NCBI GenBank assembly: GCA_965227215.1
Contig: OZ245729.1
Coordinates: 248,001-312,000 of the forward strand
Origin: Gracilimonas sp965227215
GTDB lineage: Bacteria > Bacteroidota > Rhodothermia > Balneolales > Balneolaceae
Length of the DNA stretch: 64,000 nt
Direction of reading: 5' to 3'
Positions within the stretch are counted from its first letter, which is position 1. Every line of letters starts with the position of its first letter. The position numbers were made by a program, and so were the translations under genes. This document shows, in pieces, positions 46,218 through 54,345 of the stretch. A model generated the notes under the pieces. That model did no database searches and was not told the DNA's origin. It saw only the letters and a program-made list of their open reading frames with translations.

Positions 46218-46243
46218 GGCGCTCTAGTGAGCGCCTTTTTTTT
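46218..46243. terminator. Bidirectional terminator
   Basis: A perfect GGCGCTC / GAGCGCC 7-base stem with a 4-base loop is flanked by eight T on the plus side and five A on the left, so it can end the porin gene on the plus strand and the exporter operon on the minus strand. Confidence 0.9.
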
Positions 46244-46265
46244 ATACAACTATTTTTATCTATGC

Positions 46266-46988
46266 TCAGACAAGCTGGTGATCAGCAAGCAATGGATTCT
46301 CCACCTTTTCATCCGATTCAATGAGGCCATCTCTGAGCCTTACAATTCGTCGGGCGTGATCAGCTATTTCTTGCTCATGAGTCACCACTATAATGGTATT
46401 TCCCTGACGATACAACTCTTCAAACAGCATCATAATCTCTTCCCCTGTTTTCGTATCCAGGTTACCGGTAGGCTCATCGGCCAGCAAAATAGACGGACGG
46501 TTAACCAGTGCACGTGCAATAGCTACACGCTGTCTTTGTCCACCGGAGAGCTCGTTAGGTTTGTGATCGATACGTTCTCCAAGTCCTACCTTAGTTAATA
46601 CTTCGGTAGCCCGCTCTTTGCGTTCTGCAGACTTCATCCCTGCATATATTAAAGGAAGTTCGGCATTGGCCAGGCAGGAGGTTCGGGGGAGCAGATTAAA
46701 GGTCTGGAATACGAAACCGATTTCGCGGTTTCTTACTTCCGCCAGCTCAGCATCATCCATATTAGACACGTTACTGCCGTTAAGGATATAATCTCCGGTA
46801 GTTGGAGTATCCAGGCAGCCGATCATATTCATCAGGGTCGATTTACCTGAACCGGAAGGCCCCATAATGGCTATGTACTCATTTTCTTTCACATCAAAAG
46901 TAACACCGGCGAGGGCGTGTACTTCAGTATTACCCATCTGGTATACCTTGGTTAATTCGGTAATTTCAATAACTGGTTTTTTTGACAT
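46266..46988 (-). CDS. ABC transporter ATP-binding protein (MacB/LolD-like)
   Basis: 240 residues, a stand-alone ATPase. Walker A GPSGSGKST (about residues 43-51), Q-loop NREIGFVFQTFNLLP, signature LSGGQRQRVAIARAL, Walker B LLADEPTGNLD and switch VVTHEQEIADHARRI are all intact. It is the energy subunit for the two MacB-type permeases encoded further upstream in this operon, and lies 24 bases after the adaptor. The TLMNMIGCLDTP region is typical of the type VII ABC (MacB/LolD/FtsE) class. Confidence 0.93.
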   Translation of the reverse strand: MSKKPVIEITELTKVYQMGNTEVHALAGVTFDVKENEYIAIMGPSGSGKSTLMNMIGCLDTPTTGDYILNGSNVSNMDDAELAEVRNREIGFVFQTFNLLPRTSCLANAELPLIYAGMKSAERKERATEVLTKVGLGERIDHKPNELSGGQRQRVAIARALVNRPSILLADEPTGNLDTKTGEEIMMLFEELYRQGNTIIVVTHEQEIADHARRIVRLRDGLIESDEKVENPLLADHQLV

Positions 46989-47012
46989 GATGATTTTCCG
47001 TTCTGTAAATGA

Positions 47013-48380
47013 TTAATTAAATGCGGCCGCTTTGTTGTTGACGATTACATTATCGCCATCTTTAAGCAAGTTTGAAAGCGTTCGGTAACTCCCTATCACA
47101 ATTTCTTCTCCGGCTTCCACTCCGGAAAGAATCTGAATATGTGTATTGTCGCTGATACCGGTTTCCACTTCTTTACGAATGGCTTTACCGTCTTCCACAA
47201 CAAATACCACCTTTCGGATATCTTCTTCTTGAATAGTCAGGTCGCTGCCGTTCTGAGAACTAGCCAGCATTATTTCCGCAGAATCAGAATCTGCCTTTTC
47301 ATCCTTTGCAAAATCACGCACGGTAACTGCCTGTATGGGTATCGATACAACATTAGTAGCCGTTTGAGTTTCAATATCTACCGTTGCCGACATACCCGGT
47401 CGGAACTTAGGTACAAACATTTCTTCCGGATCTTCTGAAGCTTCGTTGCGAACCAGTTTTTCCGGGCTGCTATCCAAGTTATGCGGAGTAATAATTCTCA
47501 CCTTAACCTGATAATTGGTGACTTGTTCGTTGGTACCGCTTCCTGTAACCTGAGCTGAATTTGCGATCTCTGTGACCACACCGTTAAACTGTCTTTCGGG
47601 ATAAGCATCCACTTCAATTCGGGTGGTGTCAGCAAAATCCACGTTCACAATATCATTCTCATTTACTTCTACCAAAACCTCCATTCGGTCGAGCAGGGAA
47701 ACGCGCATCATCTCGGTTCCTGCCATTTGTGCGTTACCTAAAACTCTTTCTCCCTCTTCTACGGCTAGTCCTGTTATAGTACCATCCTGAGGAGCACGAA
47801 TTACGGTTTGTTCCAGTTCCTCATTAGCCTGTCGTAGCTGTGCTTCAGCACTCTGAATCTGATATTCTGCAGCCTTCAGACTCGCCTTCTGAGATTCCCA
47901 TTCCGATTTTGACTGAATGAAATCCATCTCAGAAATAAGTTCTTTTTCGTACAACTTCTTATCTCTTTGGTAGGCAGCTTCAGCCCTGATCAAGGATGCT
48001 TTGGTTTGCTCCAGACGGGCTTTTTGAGTAAGTAAGGCCGCATTCAGATTGTCGATCTGAGCCTGATAAATATCCGGCTTAATACGAACCAGTAAATCAC
48101 CTTCTCGAACAAAATCGCCTTCCTTCACAGCCAATTCAATAATCTCTCCCGACACATCCGGGCGTATAATTACCTCGATTTCAGGCTGCACTTTACCCGA
48201 AGCAGAAACCAGTTGAGTTATAGTTTTCAGCTTTGCGGTTGCTGTTTCTACTTCCTTACCAGTTTCTGAATTACCAATTACACCAGTGAATCGCAGCGTT
48301 AGCCCCAGAGCAATTATTAACCCGAGAACCCCACCGATCCACATCAACAGTTTTGATGTCGAAGATTTCTTCTTAGCCAT
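47013..48380 (-). CDS. HlyD/MacA-family periplasmic adaptor
   Basis: 455 residues. One N-terminal helix (about 11-29) anchors it in the inner membrane. A biotinyl-lipoyl-like domain is split around a long coiled-coil hairpin (about residues 105-195), then beta-barrel and membrane-proximal domains (TATNVVSIPIQAVTVRDFA). This is the adaptor between a MacB-like pump and a TolC channel. It lies 39 bases after the TolC gene and ahead of the ATPase gene. No metal-binding motif points to a specific substrate. Confidence 0.93.
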   Translation of the reverse strand: MAKKKSSTSKLLMWIGGVLGLIIALGLTLRFTGVIGNSETGKEVETATAKLKTITQLVSASGKVQPEIEVIIRPDVSGEIIELAVKEGDFVREGDLLVRIKPDIYQAQIDNLNAALLTQKARLEQTKASLIRAEAAYQRDKKLYEKELISEMDFIQSKSEWESQKASLKAAEYQIQSAEAQLRQANEELEQTVIRAPQDGTITGLAVEEGERVLGNAQMAGTEMMRVSLLDRMEVLVEVNENDIVNVDFADTTRIEVDAYPERQFNGVVTEIANSAQVTGSGTNEQVTNYQVKVRIITPHNLDSSPEKLVRNEASEDPEEMFVPKFRPGMSATVDIETQTATNVVSIPIQAVTVRDFAKDEKADSDSAEIMLASSQNGSDLTIQEEDIRKVVFVVEDGKAIRKEVETGISDNTHIQILSGVEAGEEIVIGSYRTLSNLLKDGDNVIVNNKAAAFN

Positions 48381-48419
48381 TTCCCTATCCTATCCCTTAC
48401 TTCTTATTAAATCTATCTA

Positions 48420-49796
48420 TTAAAATTCTACGCTGTCGCCGCTTAGTTTACCGAGGTAATAATCCAACAGTTTTTCCTGGAAAATCACATTATACATCGC
48501 TTGAGTGTAGTTGGATTGAGCCTCCACATAACTGGCCTGAGCCTGACTCAACTCGATAAGCGTGCTTGATCCCACATTATACCGTTCCTGCTGTGTTTCG
48601 AATGCTCTCTCGCTGGCTCGTCTGGATTTCTCAGAAGCCTCCAGCTGCTTAACGTACGATGTATAGTCGTTGTAAGCCTGCGTTACTTCCTGAATTACCT
48701 GCAGCTTGGAATTATCAAATGAAAGCTCCGCATTTTTCAACTGTACTTTTGAGGATTGAATATTGTACATCCGGTTCCAATTCTGGAAAAGAGGGATGCT
48801 AATATTGAAACCCATAGAACGGTTTATTCTTAAATCAAAAAACTGATCTGCAAAAGAAACATCTTCGCCTCCAATTGTATATTGGTCTCCGTACTGAGAT
48901 GACAATCCTCCACTTGCTGAAATGGATGGGTATAAGCTTCCCTGAGTTATTCTAAGCTGATATTCCAGACTTCGGATATTTGCGACTTCACTCTTAAGGT
49001 CAGAACGGTTCAGCAACGCCTGGTCAATCAATTCGCTCAGATTAAATTTTTTATTCACACTTTCACTAGCCTCCATTTCAACTTCAGGAACCTCAAATTC
49101 GTACTGACCAAGTGGATCAATTTGAAGTTGACGTATTAAAACCAACTTACTGAATTTTAGCGCATTCTCTTGTTGTGTTACAGAAAGCTCGTCACTAGCA
49201 ACCTGAGCTTCCTGGTTGTAAAGATCTACCGAAGGTCGGGATCCTACTTCAACCTGAGCCTGGACCTGTTCCAGTTGCTGCTGAGAATTCTCTAAATTCT
49301 CCTGGGCAATTTCCAAAAGCTCCCTATCCAACAAAACACGCAAATACCGTTCAGCGGTATTGAAAACCACCTGCTCTTTAGCACGCTGATAGCTTTCTTC
49401 AGCAGAAATTTTAGATTCTTTACTAGATCGTAAGGAAAGAATGTTATTAAATCCGTCAAAAATTATAATTCGGGCTCCTATATCACCATTTGCACCAATA
49501 CTTGTAATATCAACAAAGGGGTCTAGCCCTTCATTGAACCTATCCTGTACGAATTGCTGACCGGTTCGTCTCGACCCTCCAAAACTGGCGTCTATAGTAG
49601 GCGCAAAATCAGCATACTCACTTCGGATGCTTTCATTGGCCAGATCAAGGTTATTCTCGGCCTGCTTAAGTTGGTAGTTATTCTCGAGGGCAATTTGAAT
49701 GGCTTCCTGTAGAGATATGGTTCGGACTTCCTGTGCTATAATTGGTGCTGTAAAAAAAAGAAGGGCAAGTAGCGTAGATGAAAGAAATCGTTTCAT
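48420..49796 (-). CDS. TolC-family outer-membrane efflux protein
   Basis: 458 residues with a signal peptide (about 1-21, ending IIAQ). Two OEP repeats of long alpha-helices are seen; helices carry YRAxxExLxxAQxQ-like coiled repeats such as SQQQLEQVQAQVEVGSRPSVDLYNQEAQ and ETQQERYNVGSSTLIELSQAQAS, the doublet typical of TolC. It supplies the outer channel for the adaptor and permeases in the same operon. A 122-base gap separates it from the trio upstream. Confidence 0.93.
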   Translation of the reverse strand: MKRFLSSTLLALLFFTAPIIAQEVRTISLQEAIQIALENNYQLKQAENNLDLANESIRSEYADFAPTIDASFGGSRRTGQQFVQDRFNEGLDPFVDITSIGANGDIGARIIIFDGFNNILSLRSSKESKISAEESYQRAKEQVVFNTAERYLRVLLDRELLEIAQENLENSQQQLEQVQAQVEVGSRPSVDLYNQEAQVASDELSVTQQENALKFSKLVLIRQLQIDPLGQYEFEVPEVEMEASESVNKKFNLSELIDQALLNRSDLKSEVANIRSLEYQLRITQGSLYPSISASGGLSSQYGDQYTIGGEDVSFADQFFDLRINRSMGFNISIPLFQNWNRMYNIQSSKVQLKNAELSFDNSKLQVIQEVTQAYNDYTSYVKQLEASEKSRRASERAFETQQERYNVGSSTLIELSQAQASYVEAQSNYTQAMYNVIFQEKLLDYYLGKLSGDSVEF

Positions 49797-49918
49797 GTTT
49801 ATTATTTCGTTTTTGTATTACGGGTTCGTACACGAGATTGGACGAAAATAGTTACAGTTTAGTTGCCCTATTTTCGAATTTTATATCCTTTTACAGAGAA
49901 GAGCTAAATAGTTGTAAA

Positions 49919-50302
49919 TCAATCCTCAGCTTCACGTCCTTTTTCTTTCAGGGCGGCAACTTTAGTATCGATATAATCAAGCACTAAACTGAGACCTTTT
50001 TTAGCAAGCATTCTCTTTATCTCTTTTGAAATAGCGGAATCGGATTGACTCCGGCCATCATATACTTTGGATGACGTTGGGGACGAATTCTTTCGGTTCG
50101 AACCGAGTAAAAACCCAAGTACAACCGAAGCACCCACAATAGGAAGCGGATATTTTTTTATGAGATTTTTAGGGGCTAAACTGTTTGATACTCCTTCTTT
50201 AACCTCATCAATGGATTTATCCAACCCATTCTGGATATTGGCTAACTCCTGCTCAAGCTCTTTTTTCTTCTTCTCAAGGTCTGATAATTTTTCTTTAGCC
50301 AT
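49919..50302 (-). CDS. Small coiled-coil membrane protein, third gene of YqjD-YqjE-like trio
   Basis: 127 residues from ATG 50302; a 13-residue longer reading would start inside the upstream gene and is less likely. It has an N-terminal coiled coil (LEKKKKELEQELANIQNG), one hydrophobic helix (about 57-73, LPIVGASVVLGFLLGS) and a basic tail. It overlaps the holin-like gene by eight bases, so it is coupled to it. The position corresponds to yqjK in E. coli yqjD-yqjE-yqjK, but similarity is in layout, not clear sequence. Function unknown. Confidence 0.6.
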   Translation of the reverse strand: MAKEKLSDLEKKKKELEQELANIQNGLDKSIDEVKEGVSNSLAPKNLIKKYPLPIVGASVVLGFLLGSNRKNSSPTSSKVYDGRSQSDSAISKEIKRMLAKKGLSLVLDYIDTKVAALKEKGREAED

Positions 50303-50714
50303 TTTTCTCAGTTTGTTTCTTTTCGTTTTCTTTGAGTGCAAGCTGTTTTTGATCTTGCTGCTGTTGCGGTAATGTACCTAAGAACTCAGCGAGTATTTGC
50401 TGCTGAATTTTTCGGGCTATAGATTTGGGTTTAGCTATCACAAAAATTAACCCAATCAGAATGAATGGAGAAGCAACAATGGCATAACCTGCCCATTCTT
50501 TATCAAGCAGGTCTCCCAAGTAGATAGAGAGGGCCGTTAAACCGAATACCAGTCCCAGCCCTAAAATAGCAAAGCCAAATAATTGTTGGATGGATTGCCC
50601 GATCAGGTAGCTTACTTTATCGCCGATATTCAGTACGCTCAGTTCAATGCGAGTCTCAACATATTGTTTGAGCTCGCTGGTAATCTTCTTTATCCTGCTT
50701 CCTACATCTTCCAT
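50295..50714 (-). CDS. Holin-X/YqjE-like (DUF1469) membrane protein
   Basis: 139 residues. An N-terminal amphipathic region is followed by two long hydrophobic helices (about 48-70 and 78-98), with a LDKEWAGYAIVASPFILIGL turn between, matching the Holin-X/YqjE family. Despite the name, such proteins are chromosomal membrane proteins linked to envelope or stress response, not phage lysis. It follows the YqjD-like gene by six bases and overlaps the next gene. Confidence 0.75.
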   Translation of the reverse strand: MEDVGSRIKKITSELKQYVETRIELSVLNIGDKVSYLIGQSIQQLFGFAILGLGLVFGLTALSIYLGDLLDKEWAGYAIVASPFILIGLIFVIAKPKSIARKIQQQILAEFLGTLPQQQQDQKQLALKENEKKQTEKNG

Positions 50715-50720
50715 GAGATC

Positions 50721-50933
50721 CTAATCGTCTGAAGTGAATATTTTTGCAGCGATAAAACCAACTGCAAAGCCTATAGCAACAGAAGCCAGAGGATTTTTTC
50801 GGATAGTATTCTCGGATCGATCTCTCAGTTCATCGAGGCGGACCTGTAACTCTTCGTCTTCGAGAATTTCTCGACCACGCCCGATAGCACTATCCAGCCG
50901 TTCGTTTAGATTTTGGATGATTTCTTCGTTCAT
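50721..50933 (-). CDS. YqjD/ElaB-like (DUF883) membrane-anchored protein
   Basis: 70 residues. A charged helical N-terminal part (about 1-42) is followed by IRKNPLASVAIGFAVGFIAAKIF, a single C-terminal membrane helix with a conserved Gly pattern, as in DUF883 proteins (E. coli ElaB, YqjD). Those proteins are stress-induced and dock ribosomes at the inner membrane. It heads the trio. The 67-base gap upstream holds a TGCAT-tgg-ATGCA inverted repeat (50966-50978) and could contain an internal promoter. Confidence 0.7.
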   Translation of the reverse strand: MNEEIIQNLNERLDSAIGRGREILEDEELQVRLDELRDRSENTIRKNPLASVAIGFAVGFIAAKIFTSDD

Positions 50934-51000
50934 AATGCCCTGTGTTTTATTTCAATATAAGAAATTGCATTGGATGCATAAATCATTCCATTGCAAAAAG

Positions 51001-52224
51001 TTATTCGTAGCGTAAACTTTCAATGGGGTCAAGTTTAGCGGCTTTAAAAGCCGGATACACTCCAAAAATAAGTCCAACTATCAACATTCCGAAAAAGCCA
51101 CCGGCTACCGACCACATCGGGATAACCGCTTCCGTTTCAATCCAAACGGCCATCAGGTTACCAACCCCGATGCCTAAAGCCATCCCAATAAATCCACCAA
51201 TTTGACAAATGAAAATGGTTTCCATCAAGAATTGACTAACAATGGCTTTTCGGGTTGCCCCAACTGCTTTTCTTACTCCAATTTCGCGGGTACGTTCCGA
51301 AACGGAAACCAGCATAATATTCATCACCCCGATTCCTGCTCCAAGCAGTGTAATCAGTCCAATCGCAAAACCACCCATATATAATGCTCCGGTAAAAGCA
51401 TCAAAAGTTCCGGATAGGGAATCGTTCGTGGATATTTCAAAATCGTTATTCTCTCCCGGATTTACCTTTCTTATTACCCGCAGTATTCCGGTGATTTCTT
51501 CCACTGTTTCTGTAATAAAATCAATTTCCGGTGCTCGTACCTGAATACTGATATTCCGGTTGCCTCCATAAGCATTCAAAGCTGCTGTATATGGAATAAG
51601 CACGAAGTTATCGAACGACTGCCCGAATATTTGGCCTTTTGATTCCAACAGGCCAATTACCGTGTATGGCTTGCCGTCAAAACGGATTTCTTTTCCGAGG
51701 GGATATTCAGTTTTAAAGAGCGCGTTTTGCACATCTTTCCCTATTATTACTACATTACGCCCGTACTGAATATCATCGCCGGTGAAATTACGGCCGTCTT
51801 CAAGAGCGTAGGAATTATTGGCTAGGTAATTTTCATTGCTACCCCGAACCCCTACATTCGGCTCGGTTTCTTCATCACCGAATTTAATTTTTGTAGTATT
51901 GAAGTACTCATCGGGACTCATTCCCCTCCCAACTTGCATCAGGTCTTCCAGTCTTTCAGCGGTCCTGAAATCAATATCTTTACGATTCCGAATATCATCA
52001 CTTAGTGAACCCATTTGTACAGCCGGGGTTTTTGATACATTAATGACATCGCTGCCCATCAGGCTCATCGTATTTTTGAAATAGTTATCCAACACAGCCA
52101 CTGCCGTTGTTGAAACGATAACTGCGAACACCCCGATCACTAAGGCAAGTAGGGTCAGAAAAGACCGTAGCTTATTTGCTTTAAGTGAATCAAATGCCTG
52201 TTTGGTTGTTTCTTTAATATGCAT
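51001..52224 (-). CDS. MacB-type ABC transporter permease (second)
   Basis: 407 residues. An N-terminal helix (about 20-42) is followed by a large MacB_PCD periplasmic domain and an FtsX domain with three C-terminal helices (from about residue 280), including GVMNIMLVSVSERTREIG and the ending DPIESLRYE. It lacks an ATPase domain, so the separate ATP-binding protein of this operon must energise it. It starts two bases after the first permease stop, and the pair probably forms a heterodimer. Confidence 0.9.
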   Translation of the reverse strand: MHIKETTKQAFDSLKANKLRSFLTLLALVIGVFAVIVSTTAVAVLDNYFKNTMSLMGSDVINVSKTPAVQMGSLSDDIRNRKDIDFRTAERLEDLMQVGRGMSPDEYFNTTKIKFGDEETEPNVGVRGSNENYLANNSYALEDGRNFTGDDIQYGRNVVIIGKDVQNALFKTEYPLGKEIRFDGKPYTVIGLLESKGQIFGQSFDNFVLIPYTAALNAYGGNRNISIQVRAPEIDFITETVEEITGILRVIRKVNPGENNDFEISTNDSLSGTFDAFTGALYMGGFAIGLITLLGAGIGVMNIMLVSVSERTREIGVRKAVGATRKAIVSQFLMETIFICQIGGFIGMALGIGVGNLMAVWIETEAVIPMWSVAGGFFGMLIVGLIFGVYPAFKAAKLDPIESLRYE

Positions 52225-52226
52225 AA

Positions 52227-53456
52227 TTACTCAAACCTTAATGATTCAATAGGATCAGATTTAGCAGCTCGGTAAGCCGGGATGAACCCGAATATCACTC
52301 CAACCATCGTACAAATACTGAAGGCCAGTATTACCACACTTACATTCATCACAGCTACAAAGGCCTGATTGATGAGTATCGTTAAACCACCCGCCAGGGC
52401 TACCCCAATAATTCCACCCAACAAACAAATGGCGATAGCCTCCAGAAGAAATTGAGTGAGAATTTCCCAAGCCTTGGCTCCTACCGCTTTTCTGATTCCG
52501 ATTTCTTTTGTTCGCTCTCTTACTGAAACGAACATGATATTCATAACGCCAATCCCCCCAATTAAAAGAGACAGGCCACTGAGAATAAACCCTAGCGTAT
52601 AGATTCCGGCCTTCATGCCTTCCAGCTGTTGTTTAAAGGCTTCCGGTTTATTCAGAGCAAAGTCATTTTCTTCAGTGGCGTCAAGCTGACGAATTCTTCG
52701 CATAATTCCTTCCAGCTCGTATTCACCTTCTTTAAAAGCTTCCTGGTTGGGGAATTGTACACCTATTTGAAGCCCATACCTTAAGCCGTAAATTTGACCG
52801 TAAGCTGAAATTGGTATAATAATTCGATTATCGGTGTCTTCAAGCCCAAGGAATTTCCCTTGTTTCTCTAATACACCAACAATAGTGAATTTTTGTCCAC
52901 CAACCCGAATTTGTTTACCAAGTGGAGTCTCAAATTCAAACAACGACTCCATCAATGTGTTTCCAATTACCGCTACCTTTGAACCTGACCGGACTTCCTG
53001 TTCAACAAACATTCGCCCCTGAGAAATATTCAATCCCTGTATTTCCAGATAATTGGCTGTAGTTCCGCTCAGGCCTACTCCTTCTGCACTTTTCTCCTGA
53101 TATCTAACTGAGGTGCCCCGGTTTGCTGATGCTGTCACATTCTCTGCATAGCGACTGTAGTCTCTGATTTTCTCTACATAATCAAGCTGCATTTCCTGCC
53201 GGTTTCGGTATTCCCACCATTTGTACTCACCGCCCATTCCCCATGGCCATTTTTCTACATACACTACATTCTGTCCCATCATGGCCATGCTTTTCTCAAA
53301 AGAGATATCCATACCGGTGGTAACAGCATCCACAATGGTTACCATCGTAATACCGATGATGATACAAAGGGCGGTAAGTGTGGAGCGGATTTTATTTATT
53401 TTAAGTGCCCGAAGAGCTATCCTGAATCCTTCTGAAAAACTGTTTACTATTCTCAT
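52227..53456 (-). CDS. MacB-type ABC transporter permease (first)
   Basis: 409 residues with the same plan as its neighbour: an N-terminal helix, a MacB_PCD periplasmic domain, and a C-terminal FtsX domain (GVMNIMFVSVRERTKEIG; ends DPIESLRFE). It leads the exporter operon. An imperfectly centred 7-base-arm palindrome AACGAAT-ttg-ATTCGTT lies about 38-54 bases upstream of its ATG. Substrate unknown; MacAB-TolC systems export macrolides, peptides or lipopeptide-like molecules. Confidence 0.9.
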   Translation of the reverse strand: MRIVNSFSEGFRIALRALKINKIRSTLTALCIIIGITMVTIVDAVTTGMDISFEKSMAMMGQNVVYVEKWPWGMGGEYKWWEYRNRQEMQLDYVEKIRDYSRYAENVTASANRGTSVRYQEKSAEGVGLSGTTANYLEIQGLNISQGRMFVEQEVRSGSKVAVIGNTLMESLFEFETPLGKQIRVGGQKFTIVGVLEKQGKFLGLEDTDNRIIIPISAYGQIYGLRYGLQIGVQFPNQEAFKEGEYELEGIMRRIRQLDATEENDFALNKPEAFKQQLEGMKAGIYTLGFILSGLSLLIGGIGVMNIMFVSVRERTKEIGIRKAVGAKAWEILTQFLLEAIAICLLGGIIGVALAGGLTILINQAFVAVMNVSVVILAFSICTMVGVIFGFIPAYRAAKSDPIESLRFE

Positions 53457-53493
53457 GAAATTATTTGGAGTGAAAAGACGTATCTGTTACGCA

Positions 53494-53510
53494 AACGAAT
53501 TTGATTCGTT
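53494..53510. promoter_or_regulatory. Perfect inverted repeat in the exporter/bshB1 divergent region
   Basis: AACGAAT (53494-53500), spacer TTG, and ATTCGTT (53504-53510) are perfect 7-base inverted arms in the 136-base region shared by the exporter operon and bshB1. The size and symmetry suit an operator for a dimeric repressor, but no regulator gene is adjacent and the site is otherwise unproven. Confidence 0.45.
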
Positions 53511-53592
53511 ACATCGTTTTTGAAATAATAGTTCGTTTTTTACCCTCATTGAAACCCTAAATATTCCTTACTTTCTCTAAAAATCGTTTTCT

Positions 53593-54336
53593 ATGAAATT
53601 AGACGTTCTTGTTTTTGCTTCCCATCCCGATGATGCCGAATTAGGTTGTGGTGGAACCATTGCCTCCCTTACCTCTTCCGGCAACAAAGTCGGGATCATT
53701 GATCTGACCAAAGGTGAAATGGGTACCCGGGGAACAGAGCAAACTCGCGCTGAGGAAGTTAAGAAAGCGAGCGAAATATTATCTATTTCATATCGTAAAA
53801 ACCTGGACCTGGGCGACTCACTGTTACCCAACACAAGGGAGAATCAACTTAAGATTATTGAGCAGGTTCGCTTAACACAGCCTCATATTTGTTTGGTCGG
53901 CGCCCCCTTCGACCGGCACCCGGATCACCCCAAAGGCACAAACCTGGTGATTGACGCTCTTTTCTACTCCGGGCTGAAGAAACTCCCTACAACCGATGAA
54001 AATGGCAATGAGCAATCTCCATGGCGACCTTCCCATATTCTCCATTATATGCAAGACCGACCGATGGAGCCTGATTTTATTTACGATATCTCCGAGCATT
54101 GGGAGACAAAGCGAAAAGCTATGCTGGCATACACTACACAATTTAATGTGAGTAACCCCGGCGATGAGCCATCCACCTATATATCTACTGAGAATTATTT
54201 CAAGCAATTGGAAGGACGCGCACGGTACTTCGGGCATCTTGCAGGATTTACATACGGAGAGGCTTTTAAATATTACCTTTCGCCGGCACCGCTAAAGAAC
54301 TTTAACTCCTTTTTTGATACTGCTCCAAAACGGTAA
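53593..54336 (+). CDS. bshB1: Bacillithiol biosynthesis deacetylase BshB1
   Basis: 247 residues. A LmbE-type zinc deacetylase that removes acetate from GlcNAc-malate to give GlcN-malate in bacillithiol synthesis. The HPDDAELG zinc motif (H11, D13, D14), the LTKGEMGTRGTEQTRAEE segment and the later HPDHPKGT motif place it in the BshB1 group. bshA and bshC are not in the window. It is divergent from the exporter operon and convergent with the GNAT/ATP-grasp gene. Confidence 0.88.
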   Translation: MKLDVLVFASHPDDAELGCGGTIASLTSSGNKVGIIDLTKGEMGTRGTEQTRAEEVKKASEILSISYRKNLDLGDSLLPNTRENQLKIIEQVRLTQPHICLVGAPFDRHPDHPKGTNLVIDALFYSGLKKLPTTDENGNEQSPWRPSHILHYMQDRPMEPDFIYDISEHWETKRKAMLAYTTQFNVSNPGDEPSTYISTENYFKQLEGRARYFGHLAGFTYGEAFKYYLSPAPLKNFNSFFDTAPKR

Positions 54337-54345
54337 GTCAAGTAC

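Noticed and set aside
50295..50714. Phage holin
   Set aside because: The Holin-X name is historical. There are no neighbouring endolysin or phage genes, and the context matches chromosomal yqjDE-like genes.
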